From JAWKSY01 sp041402125 (GTDB taxonomy: Bacteria > Planctomycetota > GCA-002687715 > DRQF01): a DNA stretch of 64,000 nt. The notes beneath the pieces are model-generated. The model saw only the letters and a program-made list of their open reading frames with translations. It searched no databases and was not told the origin of the DNA. The DNA is taken from positions 176,221-240,220 of the forward strand of contig JAWKSY010000008.1 in the NCBI GenBank assembly GCA_041402125.1, written 5' to 3'. Position numbers and translations under genes: made by a program. This document shows, in pieces, positions 48,587 through 59,198 of the stretch (position 1 is its first letter; each line of letters opens with the position of its first letter).

Positions 48587-49599
48587 CGGGTCTCTCCTCG
48601 GTTTCGGTCGCGGCGGATCGCGCGGATCTTGGCCTCGAGTCGGGACACCTCGAGGTCGGCGGGGCTCGCCGCCGGCGGGAACACGGTCTTCCGGGCGGCC
48701 GGGTAGGCCTCGCTGCGCAGGTGCGTGAGCATCGCGTGGCCGACGCGTCGCTCGCGCTCGCGGCGCAGCACGTCCAGCGCCACCGGCGCGACGACGATCC
48801 GCTCCCCCGGTCCCGGCGGCGCCTCGGCGAGGATGCGGCCGTCGAAGTCGACGGCCATGCTTCCGCCCGGCCAGCTGAAGGGCGGGTAGTGGGAGAGCTG
48901 CGCGCCCTGGTTGCAGGCGAGGACGAAGGCGGTGTTCTCGATCGCCCGGCAGCGATTCACCACGGTCCACCAGTCGGTCGGCGGCGTCGCGCCCCAGGGA
49001 TCCATGTACGCGGAGATCCGGATGAGGACCTCGCAGCCGCGCAGGGCGAGCTCGCGGGTCACCTCGGGGAAGAGCCAGTCGTAGCAGGTCGCGACGCCCA
49101 GGCGGCCGAGCTCCGTGTCGACGACCGGGAAGAGCTCGTCCTCGTAGTCGGGGACGTCGTGGGGGCTCGCGTGGACCTCCCAGGGGATCCAGGGGTTGAC
49201 CTTGCGGTAGCGGGCGCGCGTCTCGCCCTCGGGCGAGATCAGGAGCGTCGCGTTGAACAGGTGGTCGGGGTAGCGCTCGTCGATCTCGATGAAGCTGCCG
49301 GTCTGCAGCCAGCAGCCGAGTTCCCGCGCCTTGGCGGCCAGCCGCCCGATGAGCTCGTGATCGGAGGGGATCGCGAGGTGCTCCCGGAGCTCGGCCACGG
49401 TGGGGTAGACCGGCGCCGCCAGCGCGAACTCCGGGAAGACGACGAGGCGCACGTCGTGGAAGGGCCGATAGCCGACGACGGCGCTCTCCATCATCGCGAT
49501 CATGCGGTCGACGTTCCACGCCATGTCGGGGCGGCGAGCCGGGTTCGGCTGGTCCGTCTGGCACATCGCGGCGTAGTAGAGCGGCAGCGCGTCGGTCAT
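48583..49599 (-). CDS. carbon-nitrogen hydrolase (nitrilase/amidase family)
   Basis: 338 residues from ATG 49599 (MTDALPLYYAAMCQTDQ), where family similarity begins; an ATG at 49812 would add 71 residues of poor sequence. The Glu-Lys-Cys triad is visible: VVFPEFALAAP (Glu), RARYRKVNPWIPWE (Lys) and GVATCYDWLFPEV (Cys). GCEVLIRISAYMDPWG and NTAFVLACNQGAQ also match. It would hydrolyse an amide or nitrile; the long N-terminal part and tryptophan-rich CYDW loop suggest an aliphatic-amidase or carbamoyl-type branch rather than NAD synthetase, but the substrate cannot be set. The stop overlaps the TPR/FG-GAP gene start. Confidence 0.9.
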   Translation of the reverse strand: MTDALPLYYAAMCQTDQPNPARRPDMAWNVDRMIAMMESAVVGYRPFHDVRLVVFPEFALAAPVYPTVAELREHLAIPSDHELIGRLAAKARELGCWLQTGSFIEIDERYPDHLFNATLLISPEGETRARYRKVNPWIPWEVHASPHDVPDYEDELFPVVDTELGRLGVATCYDWLFPEVTRELALRGCEVLIRISAYMDPWGATPPTDWWTVVNRCRAIENTAFVLACNQGAQLSHYPPFSWPGGSMAVDFDGRILAEAPPGPGERIVVAPVALDVLRRERERRVGHAMLTHLRSEAYPAARKTVFPPAASPADLEVSRLEAKIRAIRRDRNRGETR

Positions 49600-49804
49600 T
49601 CCGGGTCCTCGGGGGGCGGGAGCGGCCGGTCCGATCGCGGCGGCCGGGAGGCATCTTGCCACCTCCGCGCCGCGGACGCTCGGGTCCTCCCTGGTGTCGC
49701 GACCGGGCGCCATCCGACGGAATTCCGGGTCGAATCGGGGCGGAGCGGCCGCGTTGGTCGGGGCCGCGGCGCTCTGATAGAACGGGGGATCCAGGAGGAA
49801 AGCG

Positions 49805-51423
<1,619 letters not shown>

Positions 51424-51666
51424 GTCGATCATCGCGCCCGAAACGGCGGCTGCGGCGGCGGTCTTTCGCCGCGAGGCGGCGTTGCGGGATCCTCGACGTG
51501 GCGAGGGCCACGCCTCCGGTCCCGCGCCTTGCCTCGCGACGAAATCCCGGCGCCTCGCTCGCCGTTTCGGACGCGACGATCTCCCGGATCGGGGTCGGGA
51601 AGGGCTTGGGGGGTACGCAGCGGACGGGGTGCGAACGTTCGGGGCGGTGCGACGCGGTCGGGTGAG

Positions 51667-51692
51667 CGCGGCCGGCCGGCCGGCCGGCCGCG
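51667..51692. repeat. 26-bp GGCC-run palindrome
   Basis: Five consecutive GGCC units form a perfect 26-base palindrome (centre of the 280-base gap after P5C dehydrogenase). It lies 12 bases beyond the stop of the minus-strand pterin dehydratase, so it may act as its terminator. The rest of the gap, 51424-51666, shows nothing. Confidence 0.55.
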
Positions 51693-51703
51693 GCGGGGGA
51701 GGT

Positions 51704-51991
51704 CTAGGCGAGGGCGTCGAGGGCGGAGGCCAGGGAGAGGTCGAGGGGGGTGAGGCCGCCGGCGTCGTGCGTGGAGAGGCGGACGGTGACGGTGGCGTAG
51801 ACGTTGTGCCAGTCGGGGTGGTGGTTCAGGCGCTCGGCGACGAGGGCGGCGGAGGACATGAAGCCGAAGGCGCGCGTGAAGTCGGGGAAGCGGAACGTGC
51901 GCTCGATGTGGTCGCCGCGGCGCGTCCAGTGCGGGAGCGCGGCGAGGGCGGCGGCGATCTCGGACTCGTCGAGGCGGCGGGGAGCGGTCAT
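51704..51991 (-). CDS. pterin-4-alpha-carbinolamine dehydratase
   Basis: 95 residues, the normal length of the family (PhhB/PCD). Dehydrates 4a-hydroxytetrahydropterin produced by aromatic amino acid hydroxylases, recycling the cofactor. Matching segments: LDESEIAAALAALPHWTRRG, IERTFRFPDFTRAFGFM and the active-site block LNHHPDWHNVYATVTVRLST with HDAGGLTPLDLSLA. The two His of HHPDW and the later His are in place. No hydroxylase gene is in the window. It diverges from arginase across 77 bases. Confidence 0.95.
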   Translation of the reverse strand: MTAPRRLDESEIAAALAALPHWTRRGDHIERTFRFPDFTRAFGFMSSAALVAERLNHHPDWHNVYATVTVRLSTHDAGGLTPLDLSLASALDALA

Positions 51992-52068
51992 CGGGCGGGA
52001 CTCCGGCGAGTGACGATCGGCGGCGGAACCGTGTTATCGTGTCTCCGCAACCGTTTGGCGAGACGAAA

Positions 52069-52980
52069 ATGAAGCGCACGATCGAACTGCACGGGGTCCC
52101 GATGGATCTCGGCGCGAACCTCCGCGGCGTCGACATGGGGCCGAGCGCCCTGCGCATCGCGGGCCTCGAGCGCGCGCTGCGCGAGCTCGGGCACGAGGTC
52201 GTGGACCGGGACGAGGTCGAGATCCGCAGCCGCGTGTCGCTGGATCCCGGCGAGGACTCGGCGAAGTTCCTCGGCGCCATCGTCACCGCCTGCGAGCGTC
52301 TCGCCACCGTGGCCGAGAAGGCGCTCGACCGGGGCGCCACGCCGCTCTTCATGGGGGGCGACCACTCGCTCGCGGTCGGGACCGTCTCCGGCGTCGCCGC
52401 GCACTTCCGCAAGCGGAAGGAGCGCATCGGCCTGATCTGGTTCGACGCCCACGCCGACATGAACACGCCCGACACCTCGCCCTCGGGCAACGTCCACGGG
52501 ATGCCGCTCTCGGCGCTGCTGGGCTTCGGGGCGCCGGCGCTCTGCGAGATCGGCGGCTTCCGCGAGAAGGTGCGGCCCGAGAACACCGTCATCATCGGCG
52601 CGCGCGACGTCGACGAGCGCGAGCGCGACCTCGTCGCGCGCTCCGGCGTGACCTGCTACTCGATGAAGGAGATCGACCGCCTCGGCATGGCGGAGGTGAC
52701 GCGGCTCGCGATCGAGCGGGCGACCTCCGGAACGGCGGGGATCCACCTTTCCTTCGACATCGACGGTCTCGATCCCGAGGTCGCGCCGGGCGTGGGAACG
52801 CCGGTCCTCGGCGGCGTGAGCTTCCGCGAGGCGCACCTCCTGCTCGAGCTGATCGCGGACAGCCGGCGCCTCTGCTCGATGGACGTCGTCGAGTTGAATC
52901 CCGTGCGCGACGATCGCAACCGCTCGGCCGAGACGGTGGTGCACCTCATCCAGAGCGCCTTCGGGCGCCGGATCATCTGA
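52069..52980 (+). CDS. rocF: arginase
   Basis: Hydrolyses arginine to ornithine and urea. 303 residues from ATG 52069 (MKRTIELHGVPMDLGANLRG); the upstream GTG at 52039 adds 10 unsupported residues. The metal ligands are all visible: FMGGDHSLAVGTV (His), WFDAHADMNTPDTS (Asp, His, Asp) and LSFDIDGLDPEVAPGVGTP (two Asp). The arginase-specific GNVHGMPLSALLG and MDVVELNPVRDDRN separate it from agmatinase. With P5C dehydrogenase nearby (the intervening gene is on the other strand) it points to arginine use as a carbon and nitrogen source; ornithine aminotransferase is not in the window. Confidence 0.94.
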   Translation: MKRTIELHGVPMDLGANLRGVDMGPSALRIAGLERALRELGHEVVDRDEVEIRSRVSLDPGEDSAKFLGAIVTACERLATVAEKALDRGATPLFMGGDHSLAVGTVSGVAAHFRKRKERIGLIWFDAHADMNTPDTSPSGNVHGMPLSALLGFGAPALCEIGGFREKVRPENTVIIGARDVDERERDLVARSGVTCYSMKEIDRLGMAEVTRLAIERATSGTAGIHLSFDIDGLDPEVAPGVGTPVLGGVSFREAHLLLELIADSRRLCSMDVVELNPVRDDRNRSAETVVHLIQSAFGRRII

Positions 52981-52990
52981 GGGCGCGAGG

Positions 52991-53533
52991 TCAGACCTCG
53001 CCCAGCGGGCGCCACTCCTCGCCGAAGCGCGGGTGCCAGACCAGCGTGTGCCCGTCGATCGCCCCGCTGCGGTGGAGCGCGGCGAGCGCCGCGGCCGAGA
53101 TCGGACCCGAGGGATGTCCGCCGTCGTCGAAGTACCACTCCGGTCCCTCGTCCGCCTCGCCGGCGAGGGCGGGGAGCTCGCCGCCCGCGATCTCCCGCGT
53201 GTCGAGTCCGAGGGCGAGGTCGTGCGAGTCGAGCCGCCCGAGGACCCTCGATTCGAAGGAGGACTGGCGGGACTGCTGCTGGTGGAGACGCTCGCGCAGG
53301 CGTCGGTACTCGGCCTGTCGCGAGCGGCGATCGGACTCGACCTCGTTGAGATCGGGAAGGAAGACGAGCACGAGGACGCCGATGCAGCTCGTCACCAGGC
53401 CGATGAAGAACCAGGCGATGGCGCTCCGACCCTTCGCCGCCGCGATCACCGCGGCGATCACGCCCATCACGATGCTCAGGCTCAGCTCGGTGCGCCCGAA
53501 TCGGATCGCGGTGGCGAAGAAATCGAGTTCCAT
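52991..53533 (-). CDS. two-TM membrane protein with C-terminal GYF_2-like domain
   Basis: 180 residues. TM helices at about 19-36 (LSIVMGVIAAVIAAAKG region) and 38-60 (AIAWFFIGLVTSCIGVLVLVF), followed by a Glu/Arg/Gln coiled-coil-like stretch (70-100). A C-terminal GYF_2-like domain has EWYFDDGGHPSGPISAAAL, ALHRSGAIDGHTLVWHPRFG and EEWRPLGEV. Such domains bind proline-rich peptides in eukaryotic relatives, while bacterial versions are mostly attached to small membrane proteins. Convergent with rocF (10 bases apart) and divergent from the methyltransferase gene. Confidence 0.8.
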   Translation of the reverse strand: MELDFFATAIRFGRTELSLSIVMGVIAAVIAAAKGRSAIAWFFIGLVTSCIGVLVLVFLPDLNEVESDRRSRQAEYRRLRERLHQQQSRQSSFESRVLGRLDSHDLALGLDTREIAGGELPALAGEADEGPEWYFDDGGHPSGPISAAALAALHRSGAIDGHTLVWHPRFGEEWRPLGEV

Positions 53534-53677
53534 CGTCGTCTCCGGGGCTCTCCAGGGGCCGTCGCCGGCCGACGGGGCTCATTCGAGAGCCGGGGAACGT
53601 ATTTTCGCCTCGGCCGCCGTGATGTAAAGTCCTGACGGCATGGCACTTGAATGCGGGGCTGGGAGGCCCGGGCCACG

Positions 53678-55213
53678 ATGGATCGCTACACCTTCGAGAC
53701 CCGCTGCTGGCTGGATCTCCGCTTCTCGCCCGAGGTGCATCGCCACTTCGGCTCCGCCTACGAACCCTACCAGCCGCTCCACGGCCTCGCGCCCGGCGCC
53801 TGGGGGCCGAACCAGGTCCTCATGTACGCGCGCTGCGTGCGGCTCCTGGGGGCGCTCGAGGCCCTCGGGGCGGGGAGCTTCCTCGACGTCGGCGGGGCGG
53901 AGGGTTGGATCGCCCGGATGGTGGCCGATCGGTTCGGGGTCGAGGCGGCCTCGGTCGATCTCTCGCACGAGGCCGCGCTGCGGGCCGCCGAGTACTGCGA
54001 GGTCCCGGCCGCCGCGGTCGATTCCGCGCGGCTGCCCTTCGCGGACGGCGCCTTCGACTTCGTCTTCCTGAGCGAGGTGCTCGAGCACCTCGCGAATCCC
54101 GTCCGCTCGCTGCTCGAGTGCCGGCGGGTCGCCCGGCGCGGCGTCATCGTCACCACCGAGGCCTTCGCCGCCGACGAGGCCGCTCGCGCGGAGGAGCTCG
54201 CCGAGCGCCGCCTCTCGCCCCACATGGATCGGAGCATCTTCTGCCCCGAGGATTTCGATCTCGTCTTCGGGGGCTGGCGGCTCTCGCGCAGCAATCAGTG
54301 CCGGAACCTCCCGGACCCCCTGCCGGGCGACGTCGACGCGGCGCGGAGTTTCCTCCGCGAGGGACTCGGGGAGACGGGACTCGACTGGCCGGCCCACGGC
54401 ATCGTGATCGTGGCGACGCGAGACGAGGAGCCGCCGGCCTTTCCGGGCGATTTCGCGGCGACGCTCGACTGGGTGCGCGACTGGTTCGCGCCTGCCGAGG
54501 CGGGCCCGCGTCCGCTCGACGGAGGCCGCGGCCTGCCCGAGGCCCTCGCCCGTCGGATCGTCGCCCCGCACGACCGCTCGCCGCTCGTCGCCGTCGAGGG
54601 AGGCCTGCGCGCGCCCGACGGTCGCGTCTTCCCCGTCCGGGCCGGCGTGCCCGATCTCGTCACGCGGCCCGAGGAGCCCTTCGCGCGGAGCCTCGACGCG
54701 GTCCTCGAGGAGGCCTTCCCCGAGGACGCCGCGCGGCGGGAGGGGCTCCGCGAGCTCGCCCGGAAGCTGCGCTTCGACCTCCCGACTCCCTCGGAGGAGC
54801 GACGCTTCCTGGATCGCGACGACGAGGGCTGGGAACGCGGCGAGGGTGTCGTCCGGGAGGGCGACGGCGGCGAGGGGCTCGTCTACCGGGCGTCGGACGA
54901 CGATCCGAACCTGCTCTCGCCTCGCGTGCTCGTTCCCGCGGCCGCGGTCCGGGGCTTCTCGGTCGAGGTGGCGGCCGACGGCGGCGGTGAGGAGGAGCTC
55001 CAGATCTTCTGGCACACGCTCCGGCGTCCGGTCTGGTGGGCCGGCGGCTGCTGGACGGCGAGCTACCCCGCGGACGACGCCTGGCACCGGCTCGAGTGCC
55101 GTTTCGACGAGGGATTGCCGGGCCCGGAGGGCGACGAGCTGCTGCGCCTGCGACTCGATCCGCGGCACCGCGCCGGCGGCTTCCGCCTGCGCGGCCTCGA
55201 GATCAGGGTCTGA
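53678..55213 (+). CDS. SAM-dependent methyltransferase with extra C-terminal domains
   Basis: 511 residues from ATG 53678 (MDRYTFETRCWLDLRF), GGGAGG about 11 bases upstream; ATG 53651 would add nine residues. A class I methyltransferase core spans about 60-190: FLDVGGAEGWIARMV, VDLSHEAALRAAEY, LPFADGAFDFVFLSEVLEHL and ARRGVIVTTEAF. Near 300-330 a small Trm112-like/UPF0434-like segment appears (LVAVEGGLRAPDGRVFPV, then RAGVPDLV), though its metal-binding cysteines are absent. The last 170 residues are beta-rich with tryptophans (IFWHTLRRPVWWAGG) and may bind carbohydrate. The order suggests modification of a cell-surface glycan; substrate unknown. It overlaps the convergent DUF1573 gene by 11 bases. 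Confidence 0.82.
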   Translation: MDRYTFETRCWLDLRFSPEVHRHFGSAYEPYQPLHGLAPGAWGPNQVLMYARCVRLLGALEALGAGSFLDVGGAEGWIARMVADRFGVEAASVDLSHEAALRAAEYCEVPAAAVDSARLPFADGAFDFVFLSEVLEHLANPVRSLLECRRVARRGVIVTTEAFAADEAARAEELAERRLSPHMDRSIFCPEDFDLVFGGWRLSRSNQCRNLPDPLPGDVDAARSFLREGLGETGLDWPAHGIVIVATRDEEPPAFPGDFAATLDWVRDWFAPAEAGPRPLDGGRGLPEALARRIVAPHDRSPLVAVEGGLRAPDGRVFPVRAGVPDLVTRPEEPFARSLDAVLEEAFPEDAARREGLRELARKLRFDLPTPSEERRFLDRDDEGWERGEGVVREGDGGEGLVYRASDDDPNLLSPRVLVPAAAVRGFSVEVAADGGGEEELQIFWHTLRRPVWWAGGCWTASYPADDAWHRLECRFDEGLPGPEGDELLRLRLDPRHRAGGFRLRGLEIRV

Positions 55214-56201
55214 TCGCGGCGCGGTAGGGGAGGACGATCAGCCCCTGCTGGGGGTCGTTCGTCTTCACGTGCACGCGACCGGAGATCTGGGTCTTTCCCG
55301 CTTCCGGGGTCAGCGTGAAGGTGATCGCGAAGGCGCGGCCCGCCGCCACCTCCTTGACCGTCCAGCTCACCTGCTTGTCGGAGCAGAAGACCTTTTCGAT
55401 CACGAGTCCGTCGCCCTTGCGCTTTTCGATGCGGACGACCTTCGTCGCCGTCTCGCCGCGCTTGATCCCGCCGAAGGGGATCCGGTCGGGCGAGACGATG
55501 AGCGGTCCCTTGATCTCGGCGTGGACGGTCACGAAGCCGTTCGTCTTGTACTTCGCGTTCAGCTCGAAGGAGACGTCGGCGCGCAGGGTCCGGCCGGCCG
55601 GGGCCTTGCCGTCGACGGTCAGCCGCAGTTCGAATCCGTGCTCCTCGTCCTCGGGCTTGCCGAAGGGAACGGCCTCCGCGAGGACGTTCGGGGAGGAGGA
55701 GTAGAGGCGCTTCAACTCGAGGTCCAGACCGCGCCGGACCTGGATGCGCAGGCTGCGCGTCGTCACGACACCCGCGTCGAGTTCGCCGAAGACGATCCCG
55801 GTGCCCCCGACGATCCACCAGGGCGAGAGGATCTCTCCCTTGACCTCGATCGAGATGCGGGGACGGCCCGGCGCGTTCGACGTGAGGAAGATCTCCTTCG
55901 CGATGACGCCCGCGACGCGGGTGGAGTCGAGGGAGGCCACGACCTCGTAGCGGCCGCCGGCCGGGACCCGGGCCTGCGTCTCCTTCACCGACACGCAGCC
56001 GCAGGTCACGCCGATCTTGTCGATGACGAGCTCGGCGTCGCCGGGGTTGCGGATGACGAAGGTCATCTCGCGCTTCTCGCCCTGTTCGAGGCGGCCGAAG
56101 TCCCAGCGGGCCTCGCCCTCGATCACGATCTTCGGGGTCTGGGCCGCGGCGAGTCCGGCGAGGAGGAGCGCGAGAAGGGTCGAGACGAGCGGGCGGAGCA
56201 T
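55203..56201 (-). CDS. exported DUF1573-family protein
   Basis: 332 residues with signal peptide LLALLLAGLAAAQ. The first module has the DUF1573 pattern WDFGRLEQGEKREMTFVIRN with a CGC centre (IGVTCGCVSVKE), an Ig-like fold whose CxC is a family hallmark. A second module (about 220-332) repeats it: RIPFGGIKRGETATKVVRIE and FCSDKQVSW, then RVHVKTNDPQQG. Such proteins are abundant in Planctomycetes and Bacteroidetes; function is not established, though an envelope or copper-linked role has been suggested for relatives with CxC. 46 bases downstream of the Lrp-type regulator stop on the same strand, so they may be co-transcribed. Confidence 0.9.
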   Translation of the reverse strand: MLRPLVSTLLALLLAGLAAAQTPKIVIEGEARWDFGRLEQGEKREMTFVIRNPGDAELVIDKIGVTCGCVSVKETQARVPAGGRYEVVASLDSTRVAGVIAKEIFLTSNAPGRPRISIEVKGEILSPWWIVGGTGIVFGELDAGVVTTRSLRIQVRRGLDLELKRLYSSSPNVLAEAVPFGKPEDEEHGFELRLTVDGKAPAGRTLRADVSFELNAKYKTNGFVTVHAEIKGPLIVSPDRIPFGGIKRGETATKVVRIEKRKGDGLVIEKVFCSDKQVSWTVKEVAAGRAFAITFTLTPEAGKTQISGRVHVKTNDPQQGLIVLPYRAAIRP

Positions 56202-56247
56202 GTCGGGGCGGGCCTCCTTCGCGACCGGTCGGGTCGGCGTCCGCGGA

Positions 56248-56781
56248 TCAGTCCTCGTCCGGGACCGGCTCCGAGAAGCGCTTCAGGTACTTCAGCACGA
56301 ACATCGACTCCGTCCGCTCGACCGCCTTCAGGCGGAGGAGGTTCTCGGTGAGGAAGCGCTCGAGGCTGGGCACGTCGGCCGCGGCGACGTGGGCGACGTA
56401 GTCGCAGCTCCCCATCACCGCGAAGCAGGAGAGGACGCGCGACTCGTTGCGGATCGCCTTGTGGAAGTCCTCGATGTGATCGTGCGACTGGCTCTTCAGG
56501 CGGATCGTCACGAGGGCCGAGACGTTGTGCCCGAGGCAACGCGGCGCGACGCGCGTGCTGTAGCCGAGGATCGCCCCGGTCTTCTCGAGGCGTCGCACGC
56601 GCTCGAGGGTGGCCGACTCGCTGAGTCCGACGAGCTTGGCCAGCGCGGCGTTCGAGATCCGCGCGTTGTAGATCATCGCGTCGATGATCTTCTGATCGAT
56701 CTTGTCGAGCCGTTCGCGCGCCGTCGGCCGCTCCGTCTTGCTCTTCGCCATCGTCCCCGCTTGCTCCGCGACCTGTCGCAT
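56248..56781 (-). CDS. Lrp/AsnC-family transcriptional regulator
   Basis: 177 residues. N-terminal winged helix (LDKIDQKIIDAMIYNARISN, AALAKLVGLSESATLERVRR), then LEKTGAILGYSTRV, then the RAM/ligand domain with HIEDFHKAIRNESRVLSCFA and VMGSCDYVAHVAAADVPSLE. The helix-turn-helix 'LAKLVGLSESATLERVRRLE' is textbook AsnC type. The ATG at 56781 has GGAG 7 bases upstream; ATG 56751 (MAKSKTERPT) is an alternative start ten codons in. It probably binds an amino acid; targets unknown, and the arginine and proline genes 4-7 kb away are candidates only by inference. Confidence 0.93.
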   Translation of the reverse strand: MRQVAEQAGTMAKSKTERPTARERLDKIDQKIIDAMIYNARISNAALAKLVGLSESATLERVRRLEKTGAILGYSTRVAPRCLGHNVSALVTIRLKSQSHDHIEDFHKAIRNESRVLSCFAVMGSCDYVAHVAAADVPSLERFLTENLLRLKAVERTESMFVLKYLKRFSEPVPDED

Positions 56782-56909
56782 CCGGTCGCTCCGTCACCGC
56801 CGGACGGCGATGGCGACGCGCCGAATGTTTGTACGAGACGCGGCGTCGATCGGCAAACGGCGGGCGTTTCGGGCGGGAATTCCCCCGCCCGGAGCGCGTC
56901 CCTCGAGGA

Positions 56910-57308
56910 TCAGCGGCGCGAGTCCTCGGCGGGCTTCTCGGGCGCGGGCTTGAGGCCCTGCGAGAGGGTGGCCGCGAAGGACTTGATGCCGTCGAGGACG
57001 GCCTTCTTGGCGCGGGGGTTGGGCCCCGCGGCCTCGAAGCCGTCGCGTCGCGCGTCGTTCATCTTGCCGTCCAGCGCCGTGAGGGCGGCCGGCAGACCGC
57101 CGAGCCAGGCCTGGACCGTCGCGAGGTCGTCCTCGAGCTTCTTCGTGCGGAGCTCGAGCTCCTGGCGCGCCGTCTGCGCCTCCAGGACCTGCTTCTCGAG
57201 GGCCGCGACCTGCTCGCCGAGGTCCTGGGGGGCCGGGGCGGGGGCGAGGGCCGGACCGCCGAGGGCCAGCAGGGCCGCCGCGACGGCGGGGAGGATCGAC
57301 TTCGTCAT
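56910..57308 (-). CDS. small exported coiled-coil protein
   Basis: 132 residues. Signal peptide VAAALLALGGPALAPAPAP, then a heptad-patterned coiled coil (residues 30-75: LGEQVAALEKQVLEAQTARQ with ELELRTKKLEDDLATVQAW) and a Lys/Pro-rich tail. No family recognised; similar short helical exported proteins often occur beside envelope genes. The ATG at 57308 has GAGACCGGTCCC upstream, a weak ribosome site. Confidence 0.65.
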   Translation of the reverse strand: MTKSILPAVAAALLALGGPALAPAPAPQDLGEQVAALEKQVLEAQTARQELELRTKKLEDDLATVQAWLGGLPAALTALDGKMNDARRDGFEAAGPNPRAKKAVLDGIKSFAATLSQGLKPAPEKPAEDSRR

Positions 57309-57433
57309 GGGACCGGTCTCCGCGATTCGTGAAGGGGGGCGGCCGGACGGCGGCCTCCCCGGGTCTCATCGACCGGAAGCGCGACGACGATGGAGTAAAA
57401 ACCCGGGTCGAGCCGGGCGCGGGAACGCCGGAA

Positions 57434-57844
57434 TCAGCGGTAGAAGTAGGCGTTCTGACGGGCGCGCTGGTCGTAGCGCATCGAGGACTGGCGGGCCCCG
57501 ACGCGAGCCTCGGGCGGGGCGGGGAGGCCCCGCTCCTGGCGGCGCCGGGCGAGCCGCTCCTCGGGGCTGAAGCGACCGCTCAGGGCCTCCACCGACCGCT
57601 GCTCGGCCGGCGTCATCCCGAGCGCGCCCTCGACCGCGTCGAAGGGCGAGGTCACGATCTGGACCGCGACCGCCGCGACGTTCGTCACCGTCGTGTCGTA
57701 GAGGTCGAGCGCGGTGCCGGCGGCCGGACCCACGAGGGGCACGGAGTTGGTCGTCAGCGAGGTGCTCGAATTGATCCCCGAGGCGCAGCCGGTGGCCAGC
57801 AGCGCGAGGACGATCGGAGCGAGGGTGGCGAGCCGTCGGATCAT
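57434..57844 (-). CDS. small lipoprotein of unknown function
   Basis: 136 residues from ATG 57844 (MIRRLATLAPIVLALLATGC). The lipobox LLATGC is clear. A hydrophobic Ala/Val-rich middle (NVAAVAVQIVTSPFDAVEGA) and a basic tail ending in AYFYR follow. No family recognised. The pattern resembles the small lipoproteins that precede exosortase or envelope genes, but nothing here proves that. An ATG at 57880 would add 12 residues ahead of the signal peptide. Confidence 0.7.
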   Translation of the reverse strand: MIRRLATLAPIVLALLATGCASGINSSTSLTTNSVPLVGPAAGTALDLYDTTVTNVAAVAVQIVTSPFDAVEGALGMTPAEQRSVEALSGRFSPEERLARRRQERGLPAPPEARVGARQSSMRYDQRARQNAYFYR

Positions 57845-57907
57845 GGCGGAAACCTTACCCTTCGCCCGGCGGGGGATCAAGCGGCGTCCGGAGCGTCCCG
57901 CGCCGGG

Positions 57908-58945
57908 TCAGAGACCGACGTAACGCGCGTAGAGGGCGCGGGCTTCGGTCGGGTCCGAGGTGCCCCGGACGAGGCCCCGGCCGTCCCGGAAGACGGTGAT
58001 CTCGCGCTCGGCCAGGCGGAGGGTCACCGCGAAGCCGTTGCGGTCGACCTCGCCGGCCCGGGAGAGGCGGTCGGCCAGCTCGGCGAGGTCCAGGGACCGG
58101 GCCACGCCGGGGAGGATCTGGACGCTGTCCCGACCGCAGAGCGAGACGGCCCGGGTGGGCGTCGTCCGGTCCAGCCAGCGCCGCTCCCGTCCCACGCAGG
58201 CGGGGCAGTCCTCGCGCGGCCCGGCCGGCTTCCGCGCGCCGATCTCCACCATCCGGAAGGGCCAGAGCTCGAAGGAGAGGAGGCCCCGCCGGAGCGAGGA
58301 CTCGTCTCCCACCAGCAGCTTGAGCGCCTCGGCGACCTGCAGCGAGGCGGTGATCGTCGCCGCGGGCGCGATGATGCCCGAGGTGTCGCAGGTCTCGGCG
58401 CGCTCGGCCGGCGGCGGTTCGGGAAAGAGGCAGGCGAGGCAGGGCGTCTTCCCGGGCCGGATGGTCGCGGTCATGCCGGTCGCGGCCACGCAGGCCCCGT
58501 AGATCCAGGGGATGTCGAGCTCGATCGCGAGGTCGTTGATGAGGTAGCGCGTCTCGAAGCCGTCCGTTCCGTCGAGGATCAGGTCGCAGCCGGAGAAGAG
58601 CTCCCGGGCGTTCAGCGCGTTGAAGTCCGTCGCCTCGGCCCGGAGTTCGAGGCCGGGCGCGATCTCGAGGAGGGCCCGCCGCGCCGCCTCCGCCTTGGGG
58701 AGTCGCTCCTCCGCGTCGCGCTGCCGGTAGAGCCCCTGGCGGTGGAGGTTGCTCGCCTCGACGACGTCCCGGTCGACCGCGACGAGCGCGCCCACCCCGG
58801 CCCGGACGATCATCTCGGCCAGGGTGGCGCCGAGGGCGCCCAGTCCCACCAGGCCGACCTTCTTGCGGGCGAGGGCCTCCTGCCCGGCGCGACCGATGGG
58901 CGGGAAGAGGATCTGCCGCGAATAGCGGGCGTCGAGCTCGTCCAT
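57908..58945 (-). CDS. ThiF/MoeB-type adenylyltransferase
   Basis: 345 residues from ATG 58945 (MDELDARYSRQILFPPIG), preceded by GAGGAGG. E1-like fold: GLVGLGALGATLAEMIVRAG (ATP-binding), VDRDVVEASNLHRQGLY, SGCDLILDGTDGFETRYLIN and the catalytic-Cys region AERAETCDTSGIIAPAATI. Zinc-type Cys pairs CLACLFP and CPACVG are present. The C-terminal 90 residues (SLCGRDSVQILPG to ARALYARYVGL) match the module after many bacterial ThiF/MoeB proteins, without a rhodanese domain. It would adenylate a small sulfur carrier for thiamine or molybdopterin synthesis; no carrier gene is adjacent, so which pathway is open. Confidence 0.9.
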   Translation of the reverse strand: MDELDARYSRQILFPPIGRAGQEALARKKVGLVGLGALGATLAEMIVRAGVGALVAVDRDVVEASNLHRQGLYRQRDAEERLPKAEAARRALLEIAPGLELRAEATDFNALNARELFSGCDLILDGTDGFETRYLINDLAIELDIPWIYGACVAATGMTATIRPGKTPCLACLFPEPPPAERAETCDTSGIIAPAATITASLQVAEALKLLVGDESSLRRGLLSFELWPFRMVEIGARKPAGPREDCPACVGRERRWLDRTTPTRAVSLCGRDSVQILPGVARSLDLAELADRLSRAGEVDRNGFAVTLRLAEREITVFRDGRGLVRGTSDPTEARALYARYVGL

Positions 58946-59198
58946 CGGGTTCCTCCTCGCCCTCGCGGGTCGCTCCGGGGCGCGGGCGCCGGTCGCCTCC
59001 CGCTCGATCCGTGTTAGCACGACCGGGGTCTCGCGACGAAAGGCCTCGCGGCGGCCGCCCGAGAAACCCCGCCGCCGACCGAGTGAAACCCGCGCCCGCC
59101 TGCTAAGGTCTGGGGGCGAGAGCGCGCCGCCCGCCGACGCGTTCGCGCCTCCCTCGGCCGACGAGGAGTCGGCGGTCGCCAACGCGTCGAGAGCGCTC

